Below, piece after piece: positions 28,556 through 36,998 of a stretch of DNA of 64,000 nt. The notes beneath the pieces were generated by a model that was not told the origin of the DNA, searched no databases, and saw only the letters and a list, made by a program, of their open reading frames with translations. Each line of letters starts with the position of its first letter. The stretch's first letter is position 1. Position numbers and translations under genes: made by a program. This DNA comes from Enterovibrio gelatinilyticus (lineage in GTDB: Bacteria; Pseudomonadota; Gammaproteobacteria; Enterobacterales; Vibrionaceae): positions 1 to 64,000 of the forward strand of contig NZ_JAJUBC010000010.1 of NCBI RefSeq assembly GCF_028683095.1, given 5' to 3'.

Positions 28556-29557
28556 ATGCAGAAAAAAGTCTTTTATATTGAACTGTTGCGTGTGGTCGCC
28601 GCGATTGCAGTGATCGCAATCCATGTGTTGGGGCCATATCGCTACATTGTGGGCGATATTCCAGTGAGTGACTGGCTCTCCGCCATTTCAATTAATGGTG
28701 CAAGTCGTTGGGCGGTGCCTGTTTTCATTATGATCACAGGTGCATTAATGCTGTCGGACACTCGTTCGTTTTCCGCATCGTATTTTGTGAAACGCCGAGT
28801 CATGAAAGTGTTTGTACCCTTTGTTATTTGGTCTGTTTTTTATGCGGTTTTGGCGGCGATATCGTTACAAAATGTAAATTGGTCAGAAACCGTACAGCGA
28901 TTGATGCAATTTCCAGTGGAAGAAACGTACTATCATCTGGGATTTTTCTACTATTTTCTGCCGCTATATCTTCTAATTCCAATATTACGGCCTATGGCAC
29001 AGCAAAAATCGCCAGATGCCTATAATGCCTTGTTAGCAATATGGCTTGGCTTATACACCGCTAGGCTAATGGGGATGGACTTGGGGCTGGTTGAGGATTT
29101 TGTGCTGTACGGGGGCTACTTAATGCTGGGCTATGCACTGCACAAGTACGAAGCACCGTTCAAATTATTGTTCTTTATCGGTGTGCTGGCGCTGGTGGCG
29201 ACAGAGTACACGGCGATTTCTCAAAGTGTCTCAAAAGGGTCATACACAAGTGCGGGTTGGTTTTCCTATAAAACAGTCAACACTGTGCTGATCGCCACCA
29301 TGGTGTTTGTGCTGTGTAAGCGCTGGGCAGAAAACGTGTCTGAGAAATGGCAAAAGCGGATCACTGCGGTGAGCCGACACTCACTCGGTATTTACTTGAT
29401 ACATCCCATTTTCTTATGGCCACTGAGAGAGGCCAACATGGTGTTTGGCATGGCGTGGCTGAGTATTCCATTGGTGACACTGGCCGTGTTTGCATTGTCA
29501 TATTGGGCCAGTGTCGGATTGTCGAGGTGGCGGGTTACTGCTTGGCTCGTGCCGTGA
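28556..29557 (+). CDS. Acyltransferase 3 family membrane protein
   Basis: Integral inner-membrane O-acyltransferase of the acyltransferase-3 family (WecH/OafA-like), which acetylates sugars or surface polymers. The 333-residue product has about ten membrane segments, the catalytic-type histidine in IAIHVLGPYR near residue 28, the arginine in YFVKRRVMKVFVPF, and a C-terminal IYLIHPIFLW motif. No periplasmic SGNH domain is present. The target cannot be read. The ATG at 28556 is preceded by GGAAGATAAG. Its stop codon touches that of the convergent DUF2500 gene. Confidence 0.88.
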   Translation: MQKKVFYIELLRVVAAIAVIAIHVLGPYRYIVGDIPVSDWLSAISINGASRWAVPVFIMITGALMLSDTRSFSASYFVKRRVMKVFVPFVIWSVFYAVLAAISLQNVNWSETVQRLMQFPVEETYYHLGFFYYFLPLYLLIPILRPMAQQKSPDAYNALLAIWLGLYTARLMGMDLGLVEDFVLYGGYLMLGYALHKYEAPFKLLFFIGVLALVATEYTAISQSVSKGSYTSAGWFSYKTVNTVLIATMVFVLCKRWAENVSEKWQKRITAVSRHSLGIYLIHPIFLWPLREANMVFGMAWLSIPLVTLAVFALSYWASVGLSRWRVTAWLVP

Positions 29558-29896
29558 TCACTGAATGGTTTGTAGTTTGGCAAAGTGAACAAAGTCCGAA
29601 CCACGGTAGGTCAGTCGACCACAATCTCCTGGCTGCAGAGCATGGTAGTAGTGAATACCAACTTGGAATTCGCGTTTCGGGCCCCCTGACATGGGCTCGA
29701 CATAAATCCAATACTCTTCAGGATCTTGGTGTTGTTCATCACTTGGTAGGGCAACGGCCTGTTTATCAAGTATACGAATGTCGATAGCACGCTCTTCTGC
29801 ACCTTGTCCGAGAGTGTGTTTTTGAAAGGTGAATACAAAGTAGACGCCAGCGATCACAGCAAGGGCGATCACGAGCAAAATCACAGAAATGGGCAC
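29558..29896 (-). CDS. yhhM: DUF2500 (YhhM-like) membrane-anchored protein
   Basis: A 112-residue protein with one N-terminal membrane segment (PISVILLVIALAVIAGVYFVF) and a small soluble beta-rich domain containing REFQV, YYHALQPGDCGRLTYRG and FVHF. These fit DUF2500, of which E. coli YhhM is a member located beside rsmD, yhhL and yhhN; the same set occurs here scattered over 3.5 kb. Function unknown. The stop codon complement TCA begins exactly where the acyltransferase TGA ends. Confidence 0.82.
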   Translation of the reverse strand: MPISVILLVIALAVIAGVYFVFTFQKHTLGQGAEERAIDIRILDKQAVALPSDEQHQDPEEYWIYVEPMSGGPKREFQVGIHYYHALQPGDCGRLTYRGSDFVHFAKLQTIQ

Positions 29897-30130
29897 GTTT
29901 GTCTCCTTAATCCGGCCACAAAAGGCCGGCAGTGAGTCTACTTCAGAACAAGGGCTGACAAACCTTCACCAGAAAAAATTCGTGATCGAAAGCACTTATC
30001 TGAGTCAGATTTAACGCTAACGTAAGTGAAGTTAAAGAGTTTTCTCATTTTTAGTGATATGACGTAAGCTAATGGAAAGAGATATATTGGGTGATAGACA
30101 CGGCTCAATGACGGACCCGAGGAGGCCAGC

Positions 30131-30493
30131 ATGGATGACATTGCAGTTGTTGTGAGACAAAGTCGGCGTCTGGAGCGTTTGCTGAAAGAGCATTACCACG
30201 CCCAAGGGCGAGGGCTTCATGAACTTGTGAGCAGTTGTCAGGAGCGATTACCCCACGACGTAATTGCCAAACTGCGCTTCGTTGCCACGATCAGAAATAA
30301 AGCAGTGCACGAAGATGGCTACGAAGTGGATGACATGCGAGGTTTTGTTTCTGCCTGCAAGCAGTGCGAAAAAGAACTTCAACCTCGTAGTAGCCGAATG
30401 ATTTGGCGCGCGGCTATTTTCCTGATTTTTGCCGTCACCGCCGGTGCGGTATGGTTTTATATCGAAAACTGGCGCCATATCGTCGGCAATTGA
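30131..30493 (+). CDS. DUF4145/HEPN-like small membrane protein
   Basis: A 120-residue protein with a helical DUF4145-type domain followed by one membrane segment (about residues 92-110) and a short C-terminal tail. DUF4145 belongs to the HEPN superfamily. The sequence RNKAVH (Arg55, His60) matches the R-x4-6-H motif that marks ribonuclease-active HEPN proteins. No nucleotidyltransferase partner is adjacent, so a toxin-antitoxin role is not supported. CGAGGAGG precedes the ATG. Divergent from the DUF2500 gene. Confidence 0.78.
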   Translation: MDDIAVVVRQSRRLERLLKEHYHAQGRGLHELVSSCQERLPHDVIAKLRFVATIRNKAVHEDGYEVDDMRGFVSACKQCEKELQPRSSRMIWRAAIFLIFAVTAGAVWFYIENWRHIVGN

Positions 30494-30523
30494 TCGACGC
30501 GATAACGCGAAATTAAATAGAAG

Positions 30524-30548
30524 AGCACCTGTATCGGTGCTTTTTTTG
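30524..30548 (+). terminator. Terminator after the DUF4145 gene
   Basis: AGCACC and GGTGCT pair around TGTATC, followed by seven T residues. Confidence 0.85.
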
Positions 30549-30807
30549 TATCCGCGAGTAGTGCGATAAGGGGGTTCTGCGGTGCGAATTATCAGTTTTC
30601 GTCGCTAAAATAAGACGAACAGTGACATGAAAAGGCTTACTCTTTTTAAGGGGATAGGCAGTACTGCCTTATGATTTTTTTCACCCGTACTCTCAGATGT
30701 TATCGACCCTAGAATTTGATGCGTGGTTCGCTTTCTGAGACATGTGCGGTGGACTTTCCATATTGCATCCCTAGACTTGGTTGGCTTGCAATTTAAGGGA
30801 AGAATTC
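30549..30807 (+). other. Gene-free region before yhhN
   Basis: No gene is supported. A perfect palindrome GGCAGTACTGCC at 30657-30668 is followed by TTATGATTTTTTT and could be a weak terminator or an operator. The yhhN promoter must lie further downstream, but I cannot place it with confidence. Confidence 0.35.
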
Positions 30808-31434
30808 ATGTTGAGTTGGCTTGCTGTTTGGTGTTCAGGGCTACTGCACATCAATGCTGCTTACAAGGGACCTCGCTGGCAGTTTTATCTGTTCAAACCA
30901 TTGACGATTGCATTGATGATGCTGATTGTAGTGACTGGTGGCGAAGCAAACACTTATGCCTACTTAGTCTTGGCGGGGTTGCTGTTCTCGTTGTTTGGTG
31001 ACGTATTCTTGATGTTGCCAAAAGACAGGTTCATTCCTGGGCTTCTCAGTTTTCTCGTTGCTCACATCTTCTATAGTGTCGCCTTCTGGCTGCAATTTGA
31101 TGGGACGATGGTTTGGTGGTTGCCATCATTGCTTGGCGCTGCCAGTGTGATCATTTTTCTCTTACTGCTTCCCAATCTTGGGCCTTTATTAGTGCCTGTT
31201 GGTGTTTATATTGCCGTGATTGCGCAAATGGCGTGGGGGGCGGGTGAGTTTTGGATGAATACCCATTCCCAAATGGCTGCTTACGCATTTGGTGGTGCGT
31301 TGTTGTTTATGGTGTCGGATACCGTGCTGGCATTTGAGCGGTTCAAAGGACCGTTTCGCGCTTCCGTCGTCTTAGTGATGAGCACCTATTTCTGCGCACA
31401 AGGTCTTATCACGTTGTCCGCGATTTCTGGGTAA
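30808..31434 (+). CDS. yhhN: YhhN-family membrane protein (TMEM86-like)
   Basis: Integral membrane protein of the YhhN/TMEM86 family; animal TMEM86 members are lysoplasmalogenases, while the bacterial role is unsettled. The 208-residue product has about eight membrane segments and the conserved acidic sites LLFSLFGDVFLMLP and LLFMVSDTVLAFERF. The ATG at 30808 gives MLSWLAVW and follows AAGGGAAGAATTC. It probably forms a small operon with the DUF2007 gene 13 bp downstream. Confidence 0.88.
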   Translation: MLSWLAVWCSGLLHINAAYKGPRWQFYLFKPLTIALMMLIVVTGGEANTYAYLVLAGLLFSLFGDVFLMLPKDRFIPGLLSFLVAHIFYSVAFWLQFDGTMVWWLPSLLGAASVIIFLLLLPNLGPLLVPVGVYIAVIAQMAWGAGEFWMNTHSQMAAYAFGGALLFMVSDTVLAFERFKGPFRASVVLVMSTYFCAQGLITLSAISG

Positions 31435-31447
31435 TAAGGAGTCAAAG

Positions 31448-31759
31448 ATGTCTTGGGTTCAAGTGTATAGTGCAAGCAATTCACTGGAAGCACATAGCCT
31501 GAAAGGGATGCTTGAAGCCATGGGAATGGACGTCATGCTAAAAGGTGATTCACTGTCGAGTGCTACCGGAGAGCTTCCTGCCGATGTGGTTGCAGTGACC
31601 TTATGGGTGGACGTGCTGCGCTCAGAGAAAGCGCGAGAGGCGCTTCATCAATATGAATTGCAGGCAGAAAGTCTTTGGTTTTGTTCCTCGTGTCAGGAAG
31701 AAAATAGCGGTAGCTTTGAGATTTGCTGGCAATGCAGTACACCGCGTAATGAATCCTGA
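31448..31759 (+). CDS. DUF2007 protein with C-terminal zinc ribbon
   Basis: A 103-residue cytoplasmic protein. Residues 1-70 (VQVYSASNSLEAHSLKGMLEAMG) fit DUF2007, a small ferredoxin-like fold described as a putative signal-transducing domain. The tail has Cys79, Cys82, Cys93 and Cys96 in two CxxC knuckles (WFCSSC and ICWQC), a RanBP2-like zinc ribbon that could bind RNA or protein. Function unknown. AAGGAG precedes the ATG. Follows yhhN closely. Confidence 0.85.
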   Translation: MSWVQVYSASNSLEAHSLKGMLEAMGMDVMLKGDSLSSATGELPADVVAVTLWVDVLRSEKAREALHQYELQAESLWFCSSCQEENSGSFEICWQCSTPRNES

Positions 31760-31842
31760 TCAAGATTGCGGCATGTCAAAGTAGTGGTAACGAGAGTGTG
31801 TTTTTATGCCTTTCGTTTAAGTTGTGCGCTGTTGGAGTTTGA

Positions 31843-32079
31843 ATGTCTGCGTCAATTCATGTTCATGAGGTACTCAATTACCTCAAAGCTCAATCTGTGT
31901 CGGAACAGGCATTGGTTGATTGGGTGAGTGGTCAATGGGGAAGCTCGGCGCGTTTTCATACTTGCAGTCAAAATGGTCTGTCATTAAGTGAAGTTCTCGC
32001 ATTTTTGCGTCGACGTAAGAAAATTCTTGAGCAAGCAGGCTCATTAGTGGTGAACGAAGCGCGTGTTTGCCAACACTGA
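31843..32079 (+). CDS. yecH: YecH-family small metal-binding protein
   Basis: A 78-residue protein matching E. coli YecH in order: IHVHEVLNYL, a helical middle, RFHTCSQNGLSLSEVLAFL, and the C-terminal VCQH. The conserved His and Cys residues are thought to bind a metal; the role is not known. It lies 83 bp after the DUF2007 gene on the same strand and ends before a bidirectional terminator. Confidence 0.86.
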   Translation: MSASIHVHEVLNYLKAQSVSEQALVDWVSGQWGSSARFHTCSQNGLSLSEVLAFLRRRKKILEQAGSLVVNEARVCQH

Positions 32080-32097
32080 TAACGATTTAATGAATTC

Positions 32098-32125
32098 AAA
32101 AAAAGGCCTCGATGAGGCCTTTTTG
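32098..32125. terminator. Bidirectional terminator between yecH-like gene and DUF1145 gene
   Basis: AAAAAGGCCTC and GAGGCCTTTTT pair around GAT between convergent genes. Confidence 0.9.
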
Positions 32126-32170
32126 CTGTTTGTCGCGGTTGATCAGATTGTCACCGCGTCGCTGCCAGAA

Positions 32171-32443
32171 TTACTCGCTCAGCATATATTTGCGGCGAAT
32201 ATCGAGCAGGGCAAAGATACCGAAAATCAAAATGGACCATTTCTCCCAGCGGGTCATGGTGATCTTATCGCCAAATGCACCGATGAATATCAGCATCTGT
32301 AAGCCGTGCATACAGAACAAGAAAGCGGTCATGATATACAGCGCCATTGCTGCTACACCAGGGAAGGGTGAAACGATATTGGCGATCAGAACCAACCAAA
32401 CAAAACCAATGGCTGCTTTCGCTAACAAGATGAGTGCTTTCAT
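32171..32443 (-). CDS. yhhL: DUF1145 (YhhL-like) membrane protein
   Basis: A 90-residue inner-membrane protein with about three hydrophobic segments, for example AAIGFVWLVLIANIVSPF and MALYIMTAFLFCMHGLQML. It belongs to DUF1145, of which E. coli YhhL, located next to rsmD, is the type member. Function unknown. Its ATG overlaps the rsmD stop in an ATGA, so the two are translationally coupled. AGAGAGGAAAA precedes the ATG. Confidence 0.88.
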   Translation of the reverse strand: MKALILLAKAAIGFVWLVLIANIVSPFPGVAAMALYIMTAFLFCMHGLQMLIFIGAFGDKITMTRWEKWSILIFGIFALLDIRRKYMLSE

Positions 32444-33075
32444 TTTTCCTCTCTTAGATACAACCGGAAACTCACTTGTCCGGCGTGTTTTTCCTTAATC
32501 ATGTCCCAGTGGGCAGGAACGTCAGGCAAGCCGAGTTCTTTTTCCGCCTCAATGTAAATCAATGCATTTTTATTTAGCCAGCCATTGTGCTCGAGTTTGG
32601 CTAGTGCGTCACTCAACAACTCTTTGCGAAAAGGTGGGTCGATAAAAACCACATCAAACGGCTGACCGGGTTGCGATAGGTATTGCAAAGCATCCGTGTT
32701 GTGCACGGTAGCATTGTCGGCTTTCAATGTGGCGAGGTTTTGGTTAATTTGCGCCGCAGCACCCTTGTCTAACTCTAACAAGGTGACGTGATCAGCCTGA
32801 CGAGACAAGGCTTCAAGCCCCAAGCCACCACTTCCTGCGAATACATCTAAGCATTTCGCTTGGTGTAAATCTGCTGCCAACCAGTTAAAAACTGTCTCTT
32901 TGACACGATCTGTGGTTGGTCGTAGGCCTTCTACATTTTTCACAGGCAATTTTCGGCCGCGCCATTTGCCAGAAATAATGCGGACAAAACCAGAACCGCC
33001 CCCCGTATTTGATGCAGGCTGATTGCCCCTGCTGTGGGTTTGTTTTGCAGGGTTTTTAGGGTTACGTCTTACCAT
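32440..33075 (-). CDS. rsmD: 16S rRNA (guanine966-N2)-methyltransferase
   Basis: Methylates G966 of 16S rRNA during 30S assembly. The 211-residue product has RIISGKWRGRKLPV and LRPTTDRVKETVFNWL at the front, the SAM-binding LDVFAGSGGLGLEALSR, and the catalytic VFIDPPFRKELL. I use the ATG ending at 33075 (MVRRNPKNP), as in Vibrio homologues; a TTG six codons upstream is in frame. It is divergent from ftsY, as in E. coli, with 254 bp between. Confidence 0.94.
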   Translation of the reverse strand: MVRRNPKNPAKQTHSRGNQPASNTGGGSGFVRIISGKWRGRKLPVKNVEGLRPTTDRVKETVFNWLAADLHQAKCLDVFAGSGGLGLEALSRQADHVTLLELDKGAAAQINQNLATLKADNATVHNTDALQYLSQPGQPFDVVFIDPPFRKELLSDALAKLEHNGWLNKNALIYIEAEKELGLPDVPAHWDMIKEKHAGQVSFRLYLREEK

Positions 33076-33329
33076 AGATTTTTTGACCGCCAAGAAGGTG
33101 TTAGTATATGTCGGTTCGGTAACGGCTCAGCATTTTCAAGGTCAATTTGCCCTTAATTAAATGATCAGCGACGTAAGGGTTTTTGGCCTCTTTCGCCGAA
33201 TTTTCTGCGCCGCAATGTATGTACTATACCGCCGTTACCACACTGCATAAATAAGGCGCAGTGCTCACAGTTTAAGATCAGCTCGATGTTATCGCGCTGA
33301 TTGTACCAATCATGCTTTAGGATTTGCCA

Positions 33330-35306
33330 ATGGCAGAAAAAAAGAAACGCGGATTTATGTCCTGGCTGGGTTTCGGCCGCAAGAACGACGAACAAGAACA
33401 ACAGGCTGAACAAGCTCGCCTTCAAGCGGAAGCTGACGCGAAAGCACAAGCCGAAGAGGCTGCTCGCCTTCAAGCGGAAGCGGATGTGAAAGCTCAAGCC
33501 GACGAAGCTGCTCGCCTTCAAGCGGAAGCGGATGCGAAGGCACAAGCCGAAGAGGCTGCTCGCCTTCAAGCAGAAGCGGATGCGAAGGCTCAAGCTGAAG
33601 AGGCTGCTCGCCTTCAAGCAGAAGCTGACGCAAACGCTCAAGCCGAAGAAGCTGCTCGCCTTCAAGCAGAAGCTGACGCAAACGCTCAAGCTGAAGAGGC
33701 TGCTCGCCTTCAAGCGGAAGCTGATGCGAAGGCTCAAGCCGACGAAGCTGCTCGCCTTCAAGCAGAAGCGGATGCGAAGGCGCAAGCCGAAGAAGCTGCT
33801 CGCCTTCAAGCAGAAGCGGATGCAAAAGCTCAAGCCGACGAGGCTGCTCGCCTTCAAGCAGAAGCTGACGCAAACGCTCAAGCTGAAGAAGCTGCTCGCC
33901 TTCAAGCGGAAGCTGACGCGAAAGCTCAAGCCGAAGAAGTTGCTCGCCTTCAAGCGGAAGCTGATGCGAAAGCTCAAGCCGACGAAGCTGCTCGCCTTCA
34001 AGCGGAAGCTGACGCGAAAGCACAAGCCGAAGAGGCTGCTCGCCTTCAAGCAGAAGCGGATGCGAAAGCTCAAGCTGAAGAAGTTGCTCGCCTTCAAGCG
34101 GAAGCTGATGCGAAAGCTCAAGCCGACGAAGCTGCTCGCCTTCAAGCGGAAGCTGACGCGAAAGCACAAGCCGAAGAGGCTGCTCGCCTTCAAGCAGAAG
34201 CGGATGCGAAAGCTCAAGCTGAAGAGGCAGCTCGCCTTCAAGCAGAAGCGGATGCAAAAGCCCAAGCCGACGAAGCTGCTCGCCTTCAAGCAGAAGCGGA
34301 TGCGAAGGCACAAGCCGAAGAGGCTGCTCGCCTTCAAGCGGAAGCTGATGCGAAAGCAAACGCTGAGCAAGAAAAGCCTAAACGTGAAGGTCTATTTGCA
34401 CGTTTAAAGCGTGGACTTCAAAAAACAAAAGCAAACATTGGTGCGGGTTTCTTTGGCCTGTTCAGTGGTAAGAAAATTGATGATGAGCTGTTTGAAGAGC
34501 TCGAAGAGCAATTGCTCATTGCCGATGTTGGCATGGACACCACGACAAAAATCATCAACAACCTAACTGATAACGCATCACGTAAGGCGTTGAAAGATGG
34601 TGAAGCCTTGTATGGCCTGCTTAAACAAGAAATGGCAGGTATCTTGAGTCAGGTAGAGAAACCTCTGGACGTGACCAAGAAAGACGGCCCATTTGTGATC
34701 TTGATGGTGGGTGTCAATGGTGTAGGTAAAACCACCACCATTGGTAAGCTTGCGAAGCAATTCCAGCAAGAAGGTAAGTCTGTCATGCTTGCCGCAGGTG
34801 ACACTTTCCGTGCGGCTGCAGTCGAACAGCTACAAGTTTGGGGTGCGCGTAATAAAGTCCCTGTCATTGCCCAGCATACAGGTGCAGATAGCGCATCAGT
34901 GATCTATGACGCGATTGAAGCTGCAAAAGCACGTAATGTTGATGTCGTGATTGCTGATACTGCAGGCCGTTTGCAAAACAAAGCTAACCTGATGGAAGAG
35001 CTGAAAAAAATCGTCCGCGTGATGAAGAAGCTTGATGAGAATGCACCACATGAAATCATGCTGACCATTGATGCAGGTACGGGCCAAAATGCTATCAGCC
35101 AAGCACGTTTGTTCAATGACATCGCACCGCTTTCAGGTATTACCCTGACTAAGCTCGATGGCACGGCAAAAGGTGGCGTTATCTTTGCGGTTGCCGATCA
35201 GTTCAACATTCCTATCCGTTACATCGGTGTGGGTGAAGGGATCGACGATTTAAGACCGTTTGTGGCGGAAGACTTTATAGAAGCACTGTTTAGTCAGGAG
35301 GACTGA
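33330..35306 (+). CDS. ftsY: Signal recognition particle receptor FtsY with repeat-built A domain
   Basis: SRP receptor GTPase that docks ribosome-SRP complexes at the inner membrane. The 658-residue product has an N-terminal membrane-targeting sequence (MAEKKKRGFMSWLGFGRK), an extraordinary acidic/alanine repeat region (residues about 29-345), a second amphipathic basic helix (REGLFARLKRGLQKTKANIG), and the NG domain with GVNGVGKTT, DTAGR and TKLDGTAKGG. E. coli FtsY is 497 residues, so the excess lies in the A domain. ATG at 33330 follows AGGA; a TTG two codons before is rejected. It is the first gene of ftsY-ftsE-ftsX. Confidence 0.97.
   Translation: MAEKKKRGFMSWLGFGRKNDEQEQQAEQARLQAEADAKAQAEEAARLQAEADVKAQADEAARLQAEADAKAQAEEAARLQAEADAKAQAEEAARLQAEADANAQAEEAARLQAEADANAQAEEAARLQAEADAKAQADEAARLQAEADAKAQAEEAARLQAEADAKAQADEAARLQAEADANAQAEEAARLQAEADAKAQAEEVARLQAEADAKAQADEAARLQAEADAKAQAEEAARLQAEADAKAQAEEVARLQAEADAKAQADEAARLQAEADAKAQAEEAARLQAEADAKAQAEEAARLQAEADAKAQADEAARLQAEADAKAQAEEAARLQAEADAKANAEQEKPKREGLFARLKRGLQKTKANIGAGFFGLFSGKKIDDELFEELEEQLLIADVGMDTTTKIINNLTDNASRKALKDGEALYGLLKQEMAGILSQVEKPLDVTKKDGPFVILMVGVNGVGKTTTIGKLAKQFQQEGKSVMLAAGDTFRAAAVEQLQVWGARNKVPVIAQHTGADSASVIYDAIEAAKARNVDVVIADTAGRLQNKANLMEELKKIVRVMKKLDENAPHEIMLTIDAGTGQNAISQARLFNDIAPLSGITLTKLDGTAKGGVIFAVADQFNIPIRYIGVGEGIDDLRPFVAEDFIEALFSQED
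33414..34370 (+). repeat. About 20 tandem 48-bp repeats inside ftsY
   Basis: Nineteen complete 16-residue units of consensus ARLQAEADAKAQAEEA and one degenerate unit run head to tail at 48-bp spacing from 33414. Variation is confined to few positions: K/N at unit position 10, E/D at 14, A/V at 9 or 16. Some multi-unit blocks recur, which suggests recent unequal exchange or slippage. The encoded part should be a long charged helix or coiled coil. Confidence 0.97.
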
Positions 35307-35311
35307 TAGGC

Positions 35312-35977
35312 GTGATCCAGTTTCAGCAGGTTAGTAAAGCCTACCGTGGTGGGCAGCGAGCACTACAAAAAGTAAGCTTTCACTTGCCCAAAGGGGACAT
35401 GGCATTTTTGACCGGCCACTCTGGGGCTGGCAAAAGTACCTTGCTGAAACTGTTGTGCGCCATTGAACGACCAAGTGACGGCAAAATACTGTTCAATAAC
35501 CACGATATTTCGCGTATTGACCGAAAAGATATTCCTTTTTTACGTCGACACATTGGCGTGATTTTTCAAGATCATAAGCTCTTGATGGACAGAACTGTGT
35601 TTGACAACGTGGCACTGCCTCTGCGTATTGAGCAGGCTAATGAATCTGACGTGAAAAAGCGTGTATCGGCTGCGTTGGATAAAGTGGGTTTGTTGGACAA
35701 AGCGGCGTGTTTGCCGATCCAGTTGTCCGGCGGTGAGCAGCAACGTGTGGGCATTGCTCGCGCGGTGGTTAACCGTCCGCAGGTGTTGATTGCTGATGAA
35801 CCAACGGGGAATTTGGATGCGGCACTGTCGCAACAAATCATGGAATTGTTTCGTCAATTCAACCAAGTGGGTGTCACGGTACTCATGGCAACACACGATA
35901 CCTCCTTACTGAGCCGATACGACATGCGTCGCTTCGATCTGAATCAGGGGCATTTGTCGGAGGTGGCGCGTGGCTAA
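35312..35977 (+). CDS. ftsE: Cell division ATP-binding protein FtsE
   Basis: ABC ATPase that with FtsX activates septal peptidoglycan hydrolases through EnvC. The 221-residue product has Walker [10 protein letters not shown], the Q loop in [12 protein letters not shown], signature [14 protein letters not shown], and Walker [13 protein letters not shown]. It starts with GTG at 35312, five bases after the ftsY stop, and its end overlaps ftsX by eight bases, so the three are one operon. Confidence 0.96.
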   Translation: MIQFQQVSKAYRGGQRALQKVSFHLPKGDMAFLTGHSGAGKSTLLKLLCAIERPSDGKILFNNHDISRIDRKDIPFLRRHIGVIFQDHKLLMDRTVFDNVALPLRIEQANESDVKKRVSAALDKVGLLDKAACLPIQLSGGEQQRVGIARAVVNRPQVLIADEPTGNLDAALSQQIMELFRQFNQVGVTVLMATHDTSLLSRYDMRRFDLNQGHLSEVARG

Positions 35978-36875
35978 TTTTTTGTCGCTGCATAAGCAGC
36001 AATGCGGGCAAGCATTAAAAGATTTGTTAGCACGCCCAACCGGTAACCTGTTGACGGTGCTGGCACTGGCATTCTCGCTCGCACTGCCTGTTACTTTGTA
36101 TATGTTGGCGAAAAATGTGGTTGCCGTCAGTACGCAATGGCAAGCGCCGAATCAGTTAACCGTGTATCTCGATGACATGCCGGAAAATAGCGCAACATCA
36201 CTCAGTGAAGAGCTTTTGCAGTGGTCCGAAATTGGCTCGGCTGCGTATATCTCTCCGGATCAGGGCTTGTTAGAGCTTCGTCAGATCCAAGGATTTGATG
36301 AAGCGGTCAGCTTACTCGATGATAATCCATTACCAGGGGTTATCGTGGTGACACCCAATAGTGATGATGCCGTGGCCGTCACCGCGTTGGCGTCTAAACT
36401 GCGTGCAGAATCTGGCATAGAAGAAGTACGGCTTGATAGTGATTGGTTGCAGCGTTTGGCGGCGATTGAATCCTTGGTGCTGACATTAACTTGGGTGTTC
36501 TCCGGTCTGATGCTAATGGCGGTGTTCCTTATCGTCGGTAATACCTTGCGATTGCAGGTACTCAACCAAAAACAAGAAATTCAAGTGATGAAGCTTGTGG
36601 GGGCGACGGACAGTTATATCCTGCGGCCTTATTTGTACACGGGTGTTTGGTTGGCATTGTCTGGAGCCGTGGTCGCGTGGATTGTTGCAACGGTGAACGG
36701 ATTACTACTTGATGCAGCCGTCGCGAAATTGGCTACATTATATAGCAGTGGTTTTCGTCTCAGTGGCTTAGGTGTCGATGAAACCTTGATTCTGTTTATG
36801 GTCGCTGGCCTGATTGGATTGTTAGCCGCCAGACTTGCCGCAGGAAAACATTTGCGAGACATTGAACCTGTCTAA
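35970..36875 (+). CDS. ftsX: Cell division protein FtsX
   Basis: Polytopic partner of FtsE. The 301-residue product has an N-terminal membrane segment (LTVLALAFSLALPVTLYMLA), a periplasmic domain of about 120 residues that in E. coli contacts EnvC, and three C-terminal membrane segments with KQEIQVMKLVGATDSYILRP between. It starts with GTG at 35970 within the end of ftsE, preceded by CGGAGG, which implies coupled translation. Slightly shorter than E. coli FtsX (352), mainly at the N-terminus. Confidence 0.95.
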   Translation: MANFLSLHKQQCGQALKDLLARPTGNLLTVLALAFSLALPVTLYMLAKNVVAVSTQWQAPNQLTVYLDDMPENSATSLSEELLQWSEIGSAAYISPDQGLLELRQIQGFDEAVSLLDDNPLPGVIVVTPNSDDAVAVTALASKLRAESGIEEVRLDSDWLQRLAAIESLVLTLTWVFSGLMLMAVFLIVGNTLRLQVLNQKQEIQVMKLVGATDSYILRPYLYTGVWLALSGAVVAWIVATVNGLLLDAAVAKLATLYSSGFRLSGLGVDETLILFMVAGLIGLLAARLAAGKHLRDIEPV

Positions 36876-36915
36876 CAGGGAATGGTCACATAATGTAGAG
36901 AATATGTACTCGGGC

Positions 36916-36943
36916 TTGCAGTTTTTTTGTACATGAGTAGAGT
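36916..36943 (+). promoter_or_regulatory. Possible rpoH promoter
   Basis: TTGCAG and TAGAGT 16 bases apart lie about 56 bases before the rpoH ATG. The match to sigma-70 consensus is partial, so this is tentative. Confidence 0.3.
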
Positions 36944-36998
36944 ATGCCTTTGGTCTTTTTTGACCATGAGTGTTCGATAGATTCGAAAAGAGGTGAAA

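Noticed and set aside
30131-30493. HEPN toxin of a HEPN-MNT toxin-antitoxin pair
   Set aside because: No small nucleotidyltransferase gene is adjacent on either side.
33165-34370. Long minus-strand open frame (401 codons) and two further open frames over ftsY
   Set aside because: They exist because the 48-bp repeat has no stop in several frames. Their products are mere repeat read-outs (for example FRLKASSLFGL) with no start context or homology.
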